NCBI RefSeq assembly: GCF_004564355.1
Contig: NZ_CP038266.1
Location: forward strand, 248,001-312,000
DNA: 64,000 nucleotides
Direction: 5' to 3'
Origin: Microbacterium wangchenii
Lineage (GTDB): Bacteria > Actinomycetota > Actinomycetes > Actinomycetales > Microbacteriaceae
Shown: positions 43,410 through 52,078 of the stretch, piece after piece
How positions within the stretch are numbered: position 1 is the first letter of the stretch
How the letters are laid out: each line of letters opens with the position of its first letter
Notes under the pieces: model-generated
Told to the model about the DNA's origin: nothing
Databases searched by the model: none
What the model saw: the letters and a program-made list of their open reading frames with translations, nothing else
Made by a program: the position numbers and the translations under genes

Positions 43410-43443
43410 AAGGGGCGGGCCGACCTCGGTCGACCCGCCCCTT
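43410..43443 (+). terminator. Terminator-like hairpin after the binding-protein gene
   Basis: AAGGGGCGGG at 43410-43419 pairs with CCCGCCCCTT at 43434-43443, extended by CGAC/GTCG. It would reduce read-through into the downstream glycosidase gene. Confidence 0.65.
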
Positions 43444-43480
43444 CCTGATCCGAACGCGCGCACTCCGGAACGAGGAACGC

Positions 43481-45958
43481 ATGGCCATCCGGCAGATCCT
43501 GCTCGTCGGTCACACCCACCACGACGTGGGGTACACGAACAGCCCACGGCTGATCGATCGGATGCATGCGGAGATCGTCGGCCGGGTCATCGACCTCGCC
43601 GAGGAGCATGCCGGCGACGGCCCGGATGCCTTCCGGTGGACCTTCGAGGTTGCGCGGCCCGTGCTGGCGTTCCTGCGGCGCGGCACGCCGGAGCAGCGCG
43701 CGCAGCTGTCGGCGCTGGCCCAGGCCGGTGCGGTCTCGGTCACCGGCGGGTACCTCAACATGACGCAGCTGCCGAGCGCTTTCGAGTTCGACGCCGCGTA
43801 CGAGCTGCTCGGGGAGATCCGGCAGGCCGGCATCCCGGTGCGCACCGAGCAGCACGGAGACGTCAACGGCATCGCGTGGGGAACCGTCGATCAGATGCGC
43901 GACGCCGGCATCGAGCGGCTCGTGATGGCGCTCAATCCCGACCACGGTCGCGCGCCCTTCACCCAGCCGAGCGGCTTCTGGTGGGAGGGCCCGTCGGGCC
44001 GCCGGGTGTTCGTGTGGCTGTCGACGCACTACGGCTTCGGCGAGGAGTGGGGGATCGTGGACGGCGACACCGCACTCGCGCAACGTCGCATCCGCGCCTT
44101 CGTGGACGAGCTGGAAGCTCGGGCGGATTACCCGTGGACCACGGCCGTCGTGCACGCGGGCAACGACAACCGGTGGCCCACCGCCCTCTTCCTCGACGTC
44201 GTGCGAGCATGGAACGCCCACCACCCCGACCTGCCCATGCGCACCGCGACGATCGACGAGGCACTGGACGACCTCCACGCGCAAGCCGGCGGCCAGGACA
44301 TCCCGACCGTGCGCGGCGAGTGGGCCGACTGGTGGTCGCACGGCCACGGGTCCACCGCACGAGAGGTGGCGGTGTACCGGGAGGCGCGAACGTTCGCGCG
44401 CGCCGCCCAGAGCACGTTGGCTCTCGCGGCGCTCGCCGAGCCCGGAGATGTGCCTCGGTTCGACGTGCTCGGGTATCGACGGGGCCCCGTGCGCCTGCGC
44501 TCCTCCGCCGAAGCGGCCGAGGCGATGCGGCACATCGAGGAGCAGCTGCTGCTGTACGGGGAGCACACGTGGGGCAGCTGGGAGACCTACTCCAAGCCGC
44601 ATTCGACGTTCAGCCACTCGCATCACAACGCCAAGTCGGGCTTCGCCTATGACGCCTTCGACCATGCCCGCGACCTCGCGATCGAGGGGTGGTTCCGTTA
44701 CGCCTACGCGAGGCCGGGCGCGGACTCGCCCGCGATCGCCGCGGATGCGACGGGGGAGGGGATGCTCGTCGTGGTCAACCCGACGGAGGCGCCGCGCCGA
44801 GAGCTGATCGACGTCGAGGTGGCGGGAGCACGCCGCGTCCGCGCCCTCGCGGAGGTGGGTCCGTTCGCGGTGGCGGTGATGCCCATCCCGGGGATGGGGG
44901 AGGACGAGGTCGTGACCGGGCCCGTGGAGGCAGGACGATACCGCGTCAGCGTGGACCCGGCCCGCGGCGGCATCGTCTCACTCGTGGACATGGCCACGGG
45001 CCGCGAGCTCGTCGCCGCCGCGGCCGCCACGCCGCTGGGCGCGCTCGTGGATGAACGGGTCGCCGCCGGATCGCGGCATCCGATGCTCACCGAATCGCCC
45101 AAGCACTTCCACCCCGACCACCCCGGGCCCGAGTTCAGCCGCGCCGTCGCCACGGGCGACGCGCCGCCGCGCGTGCGACGCGGGCCGGGCGTGACGCAGA
45201 TCACGTGGGAGGGCTCGGCGCGGGGCATCCCGAGCGTCGTCACGACGCTCGCCATCGCCGACGACAGCCCCGACCTCGAGCTGGACGTCTGGCTGAGCAA
45301 ACCCGAGCGCTTCGGACCCGAGAGCGTGTTCGTGGCGTTCCCCTTCCGAGCGGCGAACCCGGAGTTCCTCCTCGAGACGGCCGGGGCGGTCTTCACTGCT
45401 GACCGGGAGCAGCTGCCCGACACGAGCAAGGACTGGTACTCCATCCAGCACGCCGTCGGCGTCGCGGGGGAGGGCGGCGGCGTCCTGTGGGGGACGCGGG
45501 ACGCCCCCCTCGTGCAGGTGGGCGACTTCCACACGGGGCGATGGGCGCGCCGCCTCGACGCCGTCGGCGGCCACGTGAACAGCTGGCTCATGAACAACCT
45601 GCACTTCACCAACTTCCAGGCCCGGCAGGAGATCACGCGGGTCTTCCGCTACCGGTTCCGGCCCGTGGACGCGGTGAGCGCGGGCGATGTCCGGAGGTAC
45701 GGTCGCGACCTCCTGGAACCGCTGCACGCGCGCCACGCCCTCGCGCCCCCGCCGCCACGGGTCGTTCCGCCCGTGACCGTGGAGCCTGCCGAGCGCCTGC
45801 TCGCAGAGCTGCGGCCGACGGGCGAGGGGCACGTGCGCGTGCGGCTGCGCAACCTCACCGATGAGGCGGTGGCGGCCGTCGTGCGTGGCCGGGGCGTGGA
45901 CGCGCCCGTCGACGTTCCTGCTGCCGGCGTCGCGGACGTCCTGCTCCCGTCCACCTGA
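43481..45958 (+). CDS. GH38-like glycosidase (DUF5054 type)
   Basis: An 825-aa protein with a GH38-type N-terminal barrel: ILLVGHTHHDVGYTN (metal-binding His11, His13 and Asp15) and EQHGDVNGIAWGTVDQM, where Asp127 is the likely nucleophile. VHAGNDNRWP and a central LYGEHTWGSWETYSKPHSTFSHSH helix region follow, then beta domains from about residue 420. It resembles DUF5054/GH38-related enzymes more than classical alpha-mannosidases. No signal peptide, so it acts on imported substrate. A GAGGAA ribosome binding site precedes the ATG. It lies after the transporter and is probably part of the operator D unit, with partial termination in between. Confidence 0.82.
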   Translation: MAIRQILLVGHTHHDVGYTNSPRLIDRMHAEIVGRVIDLAEEHAGDGPDAFRWTFEVARPVLAFLRRGTPEQRAQLSALAQAGAVSVTGGYLNMTQLPSAFEFDAAYELLGEIRQAGIPVRTEQHGDVNGIAWGTVDQMRDAGIERLVMALNPDHGRAPFTQPSGFWWEGPSGRRVFVWLSTHYGFGEEWGIVDGDTALAQRRIRAFVDELEARADYPWTTAVVHAGNDNRWPTALFLDVVRAWNAHHPDLPMRTATIDEALDDLHAQAGGQDIPTVRGEWADWWSHGHGSTAREVAVYREARTFARAAQSTLALAALAEPGDVPRFDVLGYRRGPVRLRSSAEAAEAMRHIEEQLLLYGEHTWGSWETYSKPHSTFSHSHHNAKSGFAYDAFDHARDLAIEGWFRYAYARPGADSPAIAADATGEGMLVVVNPTEAPRRELIDVEVAGARRVRALAEVGPFAVAVMPIPGMGEDEVVTGPVEAGRYRVSVDPARGGIVSLVDMATGRELVAAAAATPLGALVDERVAAGSRHPMLTESPKHFHPDHPGPEFSRAVATGDAPPRVRRGPGVTQITWEGSARGIPSVVTTLAIADDSPDLELDVWLSKPERFGPESVFVAFPFRAANPEFLLETAGAVFTADREQLPDTSKDWYSIQHAVGVAGEGGGVLWGTRDAPLVQVGDFHTGRWARRLDAVGGHVNSWLMNNLHFTNFQARQEITRVFRYRFRPVDAVSAGDVRRYGRDLLEPLHARHALAPPPPRVVPPVTVEPAERLLAELRPTGEGHVRVRLRNLTDEAVAAVVRGRGVDAPVDVPAAGVADVLLPST

Positions 45959-45993
45959 CGACCGGCTCAGACGATCCCTCGCCCCGGGAGGCG

Positions 45994-46005
45994 TATGGTG
46001 GCGCC
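45994..46005 (+). promoter_or_regulatory. -10 box of a leaderless promoter
   Basis: TATGGT at 45994-45999, six bases before the ATG at 46006. Confidence 0.45.
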
Positions 46006-46470
46006 ATGCGAGCCGAGCGTGCGACCCGACACATCACCGCCGACCCGGAACGGGTCTTCCGTGCCTTCACCGATCCCGACCTCTTCGTGTCGTGGATTCC
46101 GCCCGAGGGGATGACCGGCGCGCTGGAGGAGTTCGACCCGGAACAGGGGTACCGCATGGTTCTCCGCTACGAGAATGCGCCCGAGGGAGGCGGCAAGGCC
46201 ACGGCCGACACCGACGTCAGCGTCGCGCGTCGCGTGCTCGTCGATCCGCCCCGCACGGTCGTCGAAGAAGTCGATTTCCCCTCCGGCGACCCGGCCTTCG
46301 CCGGCACCATGCGGATGACGTGGACCTTGGAGCCGGAAGCGGCCGGGACGCTCGTCACGGTGGAGGCGACCAACGTACCCGCCGGCATCGACCAGGACGT
46401 GCACGTGGGAGCGATGATCTCCTCGCTCGCGCAGCTGGCCCGCGCCGTGGAGCACGGCACCGTAGGCTGA
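46006..46470 (+). CDS. SRPBCC/AHSA1-domain protein
   Basis: A 154-aa protein of the START/Bet v1 superfamily. ERATRHITADPERVFRAFTDPDLFVSWIPPEGMTG is the standard AHSA1 entry and GTMRMTWTLEPEAAGTLVTVEATNVP the later strands. Such proteins bind small hydrophobic ligands or act as chaperone co-factors; no specific role can be given. It is monocistronic and probably leaderless. Confidence 0.82.
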   Translation: MRAERATRHITADPERVFRAFTDPDLFVSWIPPEGMTGALEEFDPEQGYRMVLRYENAPEGGGKATADTDVSVARRVLVDPPRTVVEEVDFPSGDPAFAGTMRMTWTLEPEAAGTLVTVEATNVPAGIDQDVHVGAMISSLAQLARAVEHGTVG

Positions 46471-46489
46471 CGCGTCGGTGCGGCCGGCC

Positions 46490-47443
46490 TTACTCCCGCA
46501 GGCTCTCCGCGACGGTCCGCAACGCGTCACCCGACTTCTGGAGCAGCGCCATCTCGTCCTCGGAGAAGGCCGTTTCCCGAATCGGCACCGCCCCCGATGC
46601 GCTCACGATCGACGGCACCGACAGGGCCACCCCGTCGAGCCCGTGGAAGTCGTCGAGCACCGTGCTCACCGGGAGGACGGTGTGCTCGTCGCGCAGGACG
46701 GCCTCGACGATCCGGGCGCTGGCGAGCCCGATGGCGTAGTTCGTCGCGCCCTTGCCCTCGATGACCTTGTAGGCGGCGTCGCGCACGTCCACCGCGATGC
46801 GGTCGAGCTCCTCGGCGCTCATCCGGGGGTGGCCCGGCGACTCCCATTCGAGGATCGGCACCGTGCCGATCGTCGCGCGCGACCACAGCGCGAACTCGGT
46901 GTCGCCGTGCTCGCCCACGATGTAGGCGTGCACGTTCGAGGTCGCCACGCCGGCGCGCTGGGCGAGCTTCCACCGCAGGCGCGAGGTGTCGAGCACCGTG
47001 CCCGAGGAGAAGATGCGCTCCGGCGGCAGGTTCGTCGCTTCTCGCGCAAGCACCGTCAGGACGTCGCACGGGTTGGTCACGATGACGTAGATCGCATCGG
47101 GAGCGACTTCGAGCAGCTGGGGCATCATCGACCGCAGGATGCCGGCATTCACTCCCGCCAGTTCGATGCGCGTCTGGCCGGGCTTCTGCTTCGCGCCGGC
47201 GGTGATGACGACGACGTGCGATCCCGCGGCGACGGAGATGTCGCTGCCACCGATGATGTCGCTCGATCCGGTGAACTGGGTGCCGTGGGCGAGGTCGAGC
47301 ACTTCGGCATCGACCTTCTGCGCCGCGATGTCGTACAGCGCCACGTGCCGCGCCGATCCGCGGATGAGGGCGGCGTACGCGACGCTGGCCCCCACGCTTC
47401 CCGCGCCCACCACCGTCAGCTTCGAGTTCTCGATCACGCTCAT
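46490..47443 (-). CDS. ldh: L-lactate dehydrogenase
   Basis: A 317-aa NAD-dependent enzyme interconverting pyruvate and lactate. Motifs: VVGAGSVGASVAYAAL (NAD binding), the mobile loop AGAKQKPGQTR whose Gln selects lactate over malate, VTNPCDVLT, SSGTVLDTSRLRWKLA (the active-site Asp/Arg) and GEHGDTEFALWS with the catalytic His. Length is standard. It converges with the SRPBCC gene, and no operon partner is visible. Confidence 0.95.
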   Translation of the reverse strand: MSVIENSKLTVVGAGSVGASVAYAALIRGSARHVALYDIAAQKVDAEVLDLAHGTQFTGSSDIIGGSDISVAAGSHVVVITAGAKQKPGQTRIELAGVNAGILRSMMPQLLEVAPDAIYVIVTNPCDVLTVLAREATNLPPERIFSSGTVLDTSRLRWKLAQRAGVATSNVHAYIVGEHGDTEFALWSRATIGTVPILEWESPGHPRMSAEELDRIAVDVRDAAYKVIEGKGATNYAIGLASARIVEAVLRDEHTVLPVSTVLDDFHGLDGVALSVPSIVSASGAVPIRETAFSEDEMALLQKSGDALRTVAESLRE

Positions 47444-47544
47444 GGGCTCAGTCTTACAGCCGCCCTCCCGGCCCGGCTACGGTCCCGGGCCTGCCATGAT
47501 GCGCCGATTCGCGGGGTTGCGCGTGGTGTCGTAAGCTGGTCGGC

Positions 47545-47635
47545 GGTGACGTGTCCGAGCGGCCGAAGGTGCAACTCTCGAAAAGTTGTGTAGGGTAACC
47601 CCCTACCGTGGGTTCAAATCCCACCGTCACCGCCA
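47545..47635 (+). tRNA. tRNA-Ser (anticodon CGA)
   Basis: A class II tRNA. The acceptor stem GGTGACG (47545-47551) pairs with CGTCACC (47625-47631); discriminator G and an encoded CCA follow at 47632-47635. The anticodon arm is CAACT-CTCGAAA-AGTTG with anticodon CGA, a long variable arm (GTAGGGTAACCCCCTAC) is present, and the T arm is GTGGG-TTCAAAT-CCCAC. A mobile element begins at its 3' end. Confidence 0.95.
47608..47635 (+). other. Probable attachment site (attL) in the tRNA 3' end
   Basis: The T arm and acceptor end of tRNA-Ser lie directly next to a tyrosine-integrase gene. Integrases of this kind recombine in tRNA 3' ends and regenerate the tRNA. No second copy of this stretch was found in the window, so the other boundary must be beyond 64000. 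Confidence 0.5.
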
Positions 47636-47641
47636 GCTGAG

Positions 47642-47682
47642 AAGCCCCGCGAACCCTTGGAAACACTGGGATCGCGGGGCTT
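47642..47682 (+). terminator. Terminator after tRNA-Ser
   Basis: AAGCCCCGCGA at 47642-47652 pairs perfectly with TCGCGGGGCTT at 47672-47682 around an 19-base loop, ending in TTTC. It can end both the tRNA transcript and, from the other side, the integrase transcript. Confidence 0.7.
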
Positions 47683-47764
47683 TCGCTCTGCCCGGACCGG
47701 GCATGTGGGTAAAAAATGGGTAAAACCGTGCTCCGGGCGGTGAATCGGCGCGTGATGCGTAAGC

Positions 47765-48955
47765 TCAGATTCCTCGAGACGTGGGCTCCGCACCTGATTG
47801 CCCGGGGAGTCCGCGCTGCGCCGCAGCAGCGTCGTGTGGTGAAGCGGGTTGCGACTGTTCGTGAACGATCAGGGTGGCGGCTTGGCGGGCGCTGGTAAGA
47901 GCTTGTGCGACGAAGTCGAGATCGTCGTCGAAGAGGTCCGCGTAGGTATCGAGCGTCATGGCCGCTGATGCGTGGCCAAGCATCCGCTGGACGGCTTTCA
48001 CGTTGGCGCCAGCGCTGATGGCCAGGCTTGCTGCCGTGTGACGGAGGTCGTGTGGCGTGATCCGGGGGAAGGTCGGGTCGATTCGCATGGCGCGTCGGAC
48101 TGCTGCTGCGAACCAGCCGTCGCGGGAGTTCGGCAGGCGTTGCGGGTCGGCGCCATCCCCGAATAGCAGATCGTCGGGGTGCTTGAAGGAGAGCTGTGCG
48201 CGGATGAGGTCGTCGAGGAATTCCGGGTAGGGGACCGACCGTGCTGCGTGCGTCTTCGGGGTGCCGGTGACGACGGCACCGTTGACCATGACTGCATTCT
48301 CTTGAACGTTGACTCGGCGGCGGGCGAGATTGACGTCGGCGACTCGGAGGCCCGTGGCTTCGCCCCATCGGAGTCCGGTGTAGGCGAGGAAATACACCAG
48401 CACCGGATGGAGTGCTTCGCTCGCGAGCAGATCAACTTGGCGGTGGGTGAGGTAGACCCTCCGCTTGGACGTTTTCCGTGGCAGCTTGATCCCGCGGGCA
48501 GGATTCTCCACGAGCCTGCGATCGCGAACCGCGACATCGAGGACCGCGGCGAGTAGCCCGTACGCGCGGATGGTGGTGGTCGCTTTACGTCGGCGCGCGA
48601 TCTCGGTCACCCAGGCACGCACGTCGCTGTAACGCACGGCGTCTATTCGCACCTCGCCCCAGCGCGGGCCGACATGCGTCCGCCATGCCGATTCCAGGAC
48701 GTGCATCGACGAAGGTTTCAGCACCGCGGCCTGGTCGAGGAGCCAGGTCGCGGCGAGCTCGCCGACGGTGACGCGGGAGTCGACCGGGTCGATGTAGGCG
48801 CTCTTCGAAATGGAGACGCTGACCTCGGCGAGGAACTGCTGAGCGTCTGCCTTCGTCCGGAAGCCGCGCTTGTTCGCGTGGGTTCCGTCGGGCTTCTTGT
48901 AGCGCACGAGGTAGCGCGTGCCCTGGGTGGTTTTGTACCGCTGAACGCTGCCCAT
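47765..48955 (-). CDS. int: Tyrosine-type site-specific integrase
   Basis: A 396-aa phage-type integrase. An AP2-like arm-binding region (RYKTTQGTRYLVRYKKPDGTHANKRGFRTKADAQQFLAEV) is followed by a SAM-like core-binding domain (residues about 60-150) and the catalytic domain with TGLRWGEATGL (Arg), HDLRHTAASLAISAG (His-x-x-Arg) and LGHASAAMTLDTYADLF (catalytic Tyr). It points toward the tRNA. Preferred ATG is at 48955; another lies one codon upstream. The C-terminal 40 residues are low-complexity. Confidence 0.95.
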   Translation of the reverse strand: MGSVQRYKTTQGTRYLVRYKKPDGTHANKRGFRTKADAQQFLAEVSVSISKSAYIDPVDSRVTVGELAATWLLDQAAVLKPSSMHVLESAWRTHVGPRWGEVRIDAVRYSDVRAWVTEIARRRKATTTIRAYGLLAAVLDVAVRDRRLVENPARGIKLPRKTSKRRVYLTHRQVDLLASEALHPVLVYFLAYTGLRWGEATGLRVADVNLARRRVNVQENAVMVNGAVVTGTPKTHAARSVPYPEFLDDLIRAQLSFKHPDDLLFGDGADPQRLPNSRDGWFAAAVRRAMRIDPTFPRITPHDLRHTAASLAISAGANVKAVQRMLGHASAAMTLDTYADLFDDDLDFVAQALTSARQAATLIVHEQSQPASPHDAAAAQRGLPGQSGAEPTSRGI

Positions 48956-49007
48956 CACGCTGCCTCCTATGTCGGCGTCTGCGAGCGGGTATTTGAAGTA
49001 TCCACTC

Positions 49008-49046
49008 TTGACTAAGTGAGTACGTCAATTACACACTTGTGTCAAC
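49008..49046. promoter_or_regulatory. Int/xis divergent regulatory region
   Basis: An AT-rich stretch between the divergent int and xis genes with repeated TTGAC/GTCAA words (49008, 49024, 49042) and ACAC-ACTT-GTGT. On the minus strand a perfect TTGACA (49045-49040) could be a -35 for int; its -10 partner is weak. Likely binding sites for the element's own regulators. Confidence 0.4.
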
Positions 49047-49072
49047 ACATCCCGAGACGAAAGGAGCACGTG

Positions 49073-49303
49073 ATGGTGATGACAAACGGGTACGGACCGC
49101 AGCTTCAGCCTGGCGAGTACCTGACCCCGGAGCAGGTCGCGGCGATCTTGCCGGGACTGACGCTCAACTCGCTGGCGGTGCGGCGCCACCGCCACCAGGA
49201 GCCGACCTTCTGTCGGCTCGGCCGCACAATCCTGTATCCCCGCGAAGGCATTGAGAAGTGGGTCGAGTCGTCGACGGTGGAGGCGCGACGTCATGGTCGC
49301 TAA
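49073..49303 (+). CDS. xis: Excisionase-like winged-helix protein
   Basis: A 76-aa protein with [51 protein letters not shown], the MerR-like HTH_17/excisionase pattern. AAGGAG six bases upstream fixes the ATG at 49073. It is divergent from the integrase and begins the rightward operon with parA, fitting a recombination directionality factor. It overlaps the parA start by 11 bases. Confidence 0.78.
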   Translation: MVMTNGYGPQLQPGEYLTPEQVAAILPGLTLNSLAVRRHRHQEPTFCRLGRTILYPREGIEKWVESSTVEARRHGR

Positions 49304-49964
49304 CACCCCGGGCGTAGTCGCAATCGCCAACCAGAAGGGCGGCGTGGGCAAGACCACGGTCGCGATGCAACTCGCGGCCTCACTGTCACGACGACTCCGG
49401 ATCTTGCTGGTCGACGTCGATCCGCAACCGTCAGCTGCCTGGTGGGCTGAGAACGCTGGCGTGGCCCTGCCGTTCAGCTACGCCGCGATTCCCGCGTACG
49501 AGGACGTCGTTCGTCTCCGTGGGCTCGGTGCTCGATACGACATCGTCATCGCCGACACCCCCGGCAGTCTGGAGGACACCCGCACTCTTGAGACGGTCCT
49601 CGGCTTGGCGGACTTCGTGATCGTTCCCCTACCGCCGGAGCCGCTCGCTGTCGGTCCGACGGTGCGCACCATCGATCGGCTGATTCGGCCGCGTGGGGTG
49701 CCGTACGCGGTGCTGATGAATCGGATCGATCCGCGAGTGCCACACCAAGTGCCGGATCTCGAGCGCCTTATTGACGAACGTCTCGAGTCGCCCCGATTCG
49801 CGGCCTACTTCCGTCAGTATCTGCTGCACGCGCACGCATCCCTGAGCGGCGAAGTGATCACTGCGATTCCGGATACGCGTCGGACCGCGAAGGCGATCTC
49901 GGATGTCACCGCCGTCGCCTACGAGTTGGTGGGTCGGCTTGCTTCGACACGGATGGCGGGGTGA
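49293..49964 (+). CDS. parA: ParA-family partition ATPase
   Basis: A 223-aa Walker-type ATPase with the deviant Walker A KGGVGKTT (residues about 15-22), [15 protein letters not shown] and [12 protein letters not shown]. The short form without an N-terminal HTH is usual for plasmids and integrative elements, where it supports maintenance of the excised circle. It starts inside the end of xis and is followed by a probable partner protein. Confidence 0.9.
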   Translation: MVANTPGVVAIANQKGGVGKTTVAMQLAASLSRRLRILLVDVDPQPSAAWWAENAGVALPFSYAAIPAYEDVVRLRGLGARYDIVIADTPGSLEDTRTLETVLGLADFVIVPLPPEPLAVGPTVRTIDRLIRPRGVPYAVLMNRIDPRVPHQVPDLERLIDERLESPRFAAYFRQYLLHAHASLSGEVITAIPDTRRTAKAISDVTAVAYELVGRLASTRMAG

Positions 49965-49970
49965 CGTGTC

Positions 49971-50435
49971 ATGGCTCGCATCGACCTCGCCTCCCAGTTC
50001 ACCGACGTGCGGTCACGGATCGCCACGCAACCGACGACCCCGACGAGCGCGGACGCCATCGATGGCCCAAGGTACCGGCGCCTGACGCGCAAGGAGACCC
50101 TCCTTCGTGCCGATCAGCTCACGAGTCTGGCTGCTCTGGCCCGGCACAGGATGAGGCAACGACGTGTGCGGACCGAGCGCATCACAGAGAACACCCTCGT
50201 GCGCATCGCCATCGACCTGCTCCTCGACAACCAGGATCTCCTCGACGGCTCCACCGAAGAGGAACTAGCCGACTCCATCCTCAGGAATGTCGCCCGCCTA
50301 GGCGAACGACACAGCAGCACCACGCCGCTGCCGAGATCGGGCAGCTCGGATAAGACCCCGACAGTCCCCGATCACGGGGGTGCCGGCCTCTCGGAGTGCG
50401 AGAGTCCCCAACTGGCGAAGGGGCAGCGATCATGA
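49971..50435 (+). CDS. Probable ParA partner/centromere-binding protein
   Basis: A 154-aa protein, six bases after parA. The middle RYRRLTRKETLLRADQLTSLAALARHRMRQRRVRTERITENTLVRIAIDLLLDNQDLL looks like a ribbon-helix-helix-type DNA-binding region (RxTENTLVRIAIDLLL). The C-terminal 50 residues are low-complexity. Its place after parA suggests the DNA-binding half of a partition pair. It overlaps the next gene by ATGA. Confidence 0.65.
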   Translation: MARIDLASQFTDVRSRIATQPTTPTSADAIDGPRYRRLTRKETLLRADQLTSLAALARHRMRQRRVRTERITENTLVRIAIDLLLDNQDLLDGSTEEELADSILRNVARLGERHSSTTPLPRSGSSDKTPTVPDHGGAGLSECESPQLAKGQRS

Positions 50436-50755
50436 CGATCTCTGTCACGGTCTACTCGACTGGCCCGCAGTGCAAACAGTGCTGGGCGACCTGCGTCGCC
50501 CTGGACCGCGTCGGTGTGAAAACAACGGTGATCGATCTCTCGGACTCCGGAAGCGACGCAGCCCGAGAGTTCGTGACTTCGGACCTCGGGTACTCCCAGG
50601 CCCCCGTGGTCGTGGTCGATGACGAGCCCGAGAACCACTGGAGCGGATTCCGGCCGGACCTGATCGAGAGACTCGCGCAGCGCACCGGCAGCCCGGGACG
50701 GACATCGCCTGCGCCACCGGGTCGAGAAGCCGACGGGTCGAGGGGGCTGGGATGA
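50432..50755 (+). CDS. NrdH/glutaredoxin-like redox protein
   Basis: A 107-aa protein with a glutaredoxin fold start, VTVYSTGPQCKQCWATCVALDR, where Cys14-x-x-Cys17 is the redox pair, and YSQAPVVVVDDEPENHWSGFRPDLIERLA, the cis-Pro and glutathione/thioredoxin-fold end typical of NrdH. The tail of about 25 residues is low-complexity. It is translationally coupled to both neighbours within the partition operon. Such proteins are recurrent on actinobacterial plasmids; the partner is unknown. Confidence 0.8.
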   Translation: MTISVTVYSTGPQCKQCWATCVALDRVGVKTTVIDLSDSGSDAAREFVTSDLGYSQAPVVVVDDEPENHWSGFRPDLIERLAQRTGSPGRTSPAPPGREADGSRGLG

Positions 50756-51717
50756 CCCCGGCGGATAGCTCGGCAGAGGACCGAGTAGAGGCGCAGGAAG
50801 GGGAGAAGGAGGCGGCGCGTCGCTGGCGGGCTGCGAACCGGGAGAAGATCGTCGAGCAGAGCCGTGCGTATAAGGCGGAACACAGGGAGGAGCTCCGCGA
50901 GAAGCGTCGCGAGTACTACCAGAAGGTCGTGAAGCCGCGTGAGCGCAATCGAAGGAAGCGCTACGCGGCGTGGCGCCGCCGTGTGCAAGCCGATCCTGAA
51001 TATGAACGGCAGCGCGCACGCCAGCACCAGCTTCGATACGTAGAACGCCAGATGGCTGCTGACCCCGAGGGCTACCGTCATAGGCGTAGGGAGCAAGCGC
51101 GCGCCTACTGGGCAAAGAACCGCGAGAAGCTCAACGCGCAGAAGCGAGAGCGGTACCTGCGCGACCCGGAGCGGATGCGTGCGGCTTCTCGTGCGTACCT
51201 CGAAAAGAACCGGGAGGCAGTGCGGCAGCAACGGCGCGGGTACTACGAAGCGAACCGGGAGAAGATCCTCGCCGCGAACCGCCGGTGGAAACAGCGCGAA
51301 CGGCACCGCCGAGCCAACGGCCTCCCACCCACCCGCCTCCACAAGGCCTCGGGTACGGAGAAGCTGCAAAACCGTGCCGCAGCTGACGCGTTCTTCTCCC
51401 GGCGCAGAACGGCGGAGGAGCTTGCGCACCTCCGATTCGGAGGGCCGACCCCGGAGCAACTCATCCACGCATGGCACCAGGAATCAGAACGGGCCCGGGC
51501 TGTGCATCGCCACCACGCGGACAAGGAACTCCAGGAGCGCCTCGAAAAGGAACGACAAGCCCTACGCGCGAAACAGGCGGCGGAGGAGGCCCGGATGGAC
51601 GCCATCGCCCGCGTCATCAACGACCGACTCCGCACACAGCCCCGCACAAGAGAGGCGCCGCAGACGCACCAGTCACTGCATCCTCCGTCCGGCTCTCCAC
51701 AACCCCGCGGCCTTTGA
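50752..51717 (+). CDS. Arg/Lys/Glu-rich protein with repeated NREK units
   Basis: A 321-aa, very highly charged and helical protein. Residues about 20-190 contain six or more copies of a roughly 18-residue unit with consensus R-x-Y/W-x3-N-R-E-K-I/L-x-A/E-x-x-R (RRWRAANREKIVEQSRAY, ARAYWAKNREKLNAQKRERY, GYYEANREKILAANRRW). The second half is also helical, with a LxRFGGPTPEQLIHAWHQE segment. No known domain; nucleic-acid binding is likely from charge and aromatic spacing. It overlaps the glutaredoxin gene by ATGA. Confidence 0.7.
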   Translation: MTPADSSAEDRVEAQEGEKEAARRWRAANREKIVEQSRAYKAEHREELREKRREYYQKVVKPRERNRRKRYAAWRRRVQADPEYERQRARQHQLRYVERQMAADPEGYRHRRREQARAYWAKNREKLNAQKRERYLRDPERMRAASRAYLEKNREAVRQQRRGYYEANREKILAANRRWKQRERHRRANGLPPTRLHKASGTEKLQNRAAADAFFSRRRTAEELAHLRFGGPTPEQLIHAWHQESERARAVHRHHADKELQERLEKERQALRAKQAAEEARMDAIARVINDRLRTQPRTREAPQTHQSLHPPSGSPQPRGL

Positions 51718-51760
51718 CCGGCGAGCGGCCCTACGCTCAAACCAACACGAAGGAACCCTC

Positions 51761-52015
51761 ATGATTGACCGTGTAATCACCGAAGCCGTCACCTACCGCG
51801 TCGCCGTCGCCGCGCTCTCGTACTACGACGGCAAGGAAGACACGCAGCCCGGCTACAGCTTGCGCGATGATGTTCGCTGGTGCCTCGAACCCCTCAAGGG
51901 TGAGGTCTCGTCCGCCGCTGAGACCACCTTCACGTGGCTCGTCAGCAGCACCATCACCGACCCCACCGCCAACCGCGAACGCCTCTCCAACGGCCTCGCC
52001 GCAGTGAGCACCTAA
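51761..52015 (+). CDS. Hypothetical protein, 84 aa
   Basis: A small, soluble, acidic protein: TEAVTYRVAVAALSYYDGKEDTQPGYSLRDDVRWCLEPLKGEVSSAAETTFTWLVSSTITDPTANRERLSNGLAAVST. An AAGGAA ribosome binding site precedes the ATG. It ends the rightward xis-parA module. No family was recognised. Confidence 0.55.
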   Translation: MIDRVITEAVTYRVAVAALSYYDGKEDTQPGYSLRDDVRWCLEPLKGEVSSAAETTFTWLVSSTITDPTANRERLSNGLAAVST

Positions 52016-52078
52016 CCCGCCGCAAGCAATGCACGGGGGCTGCGCCGGCATTTACCGCGTAGTTCGGCGCCGCTCCCG

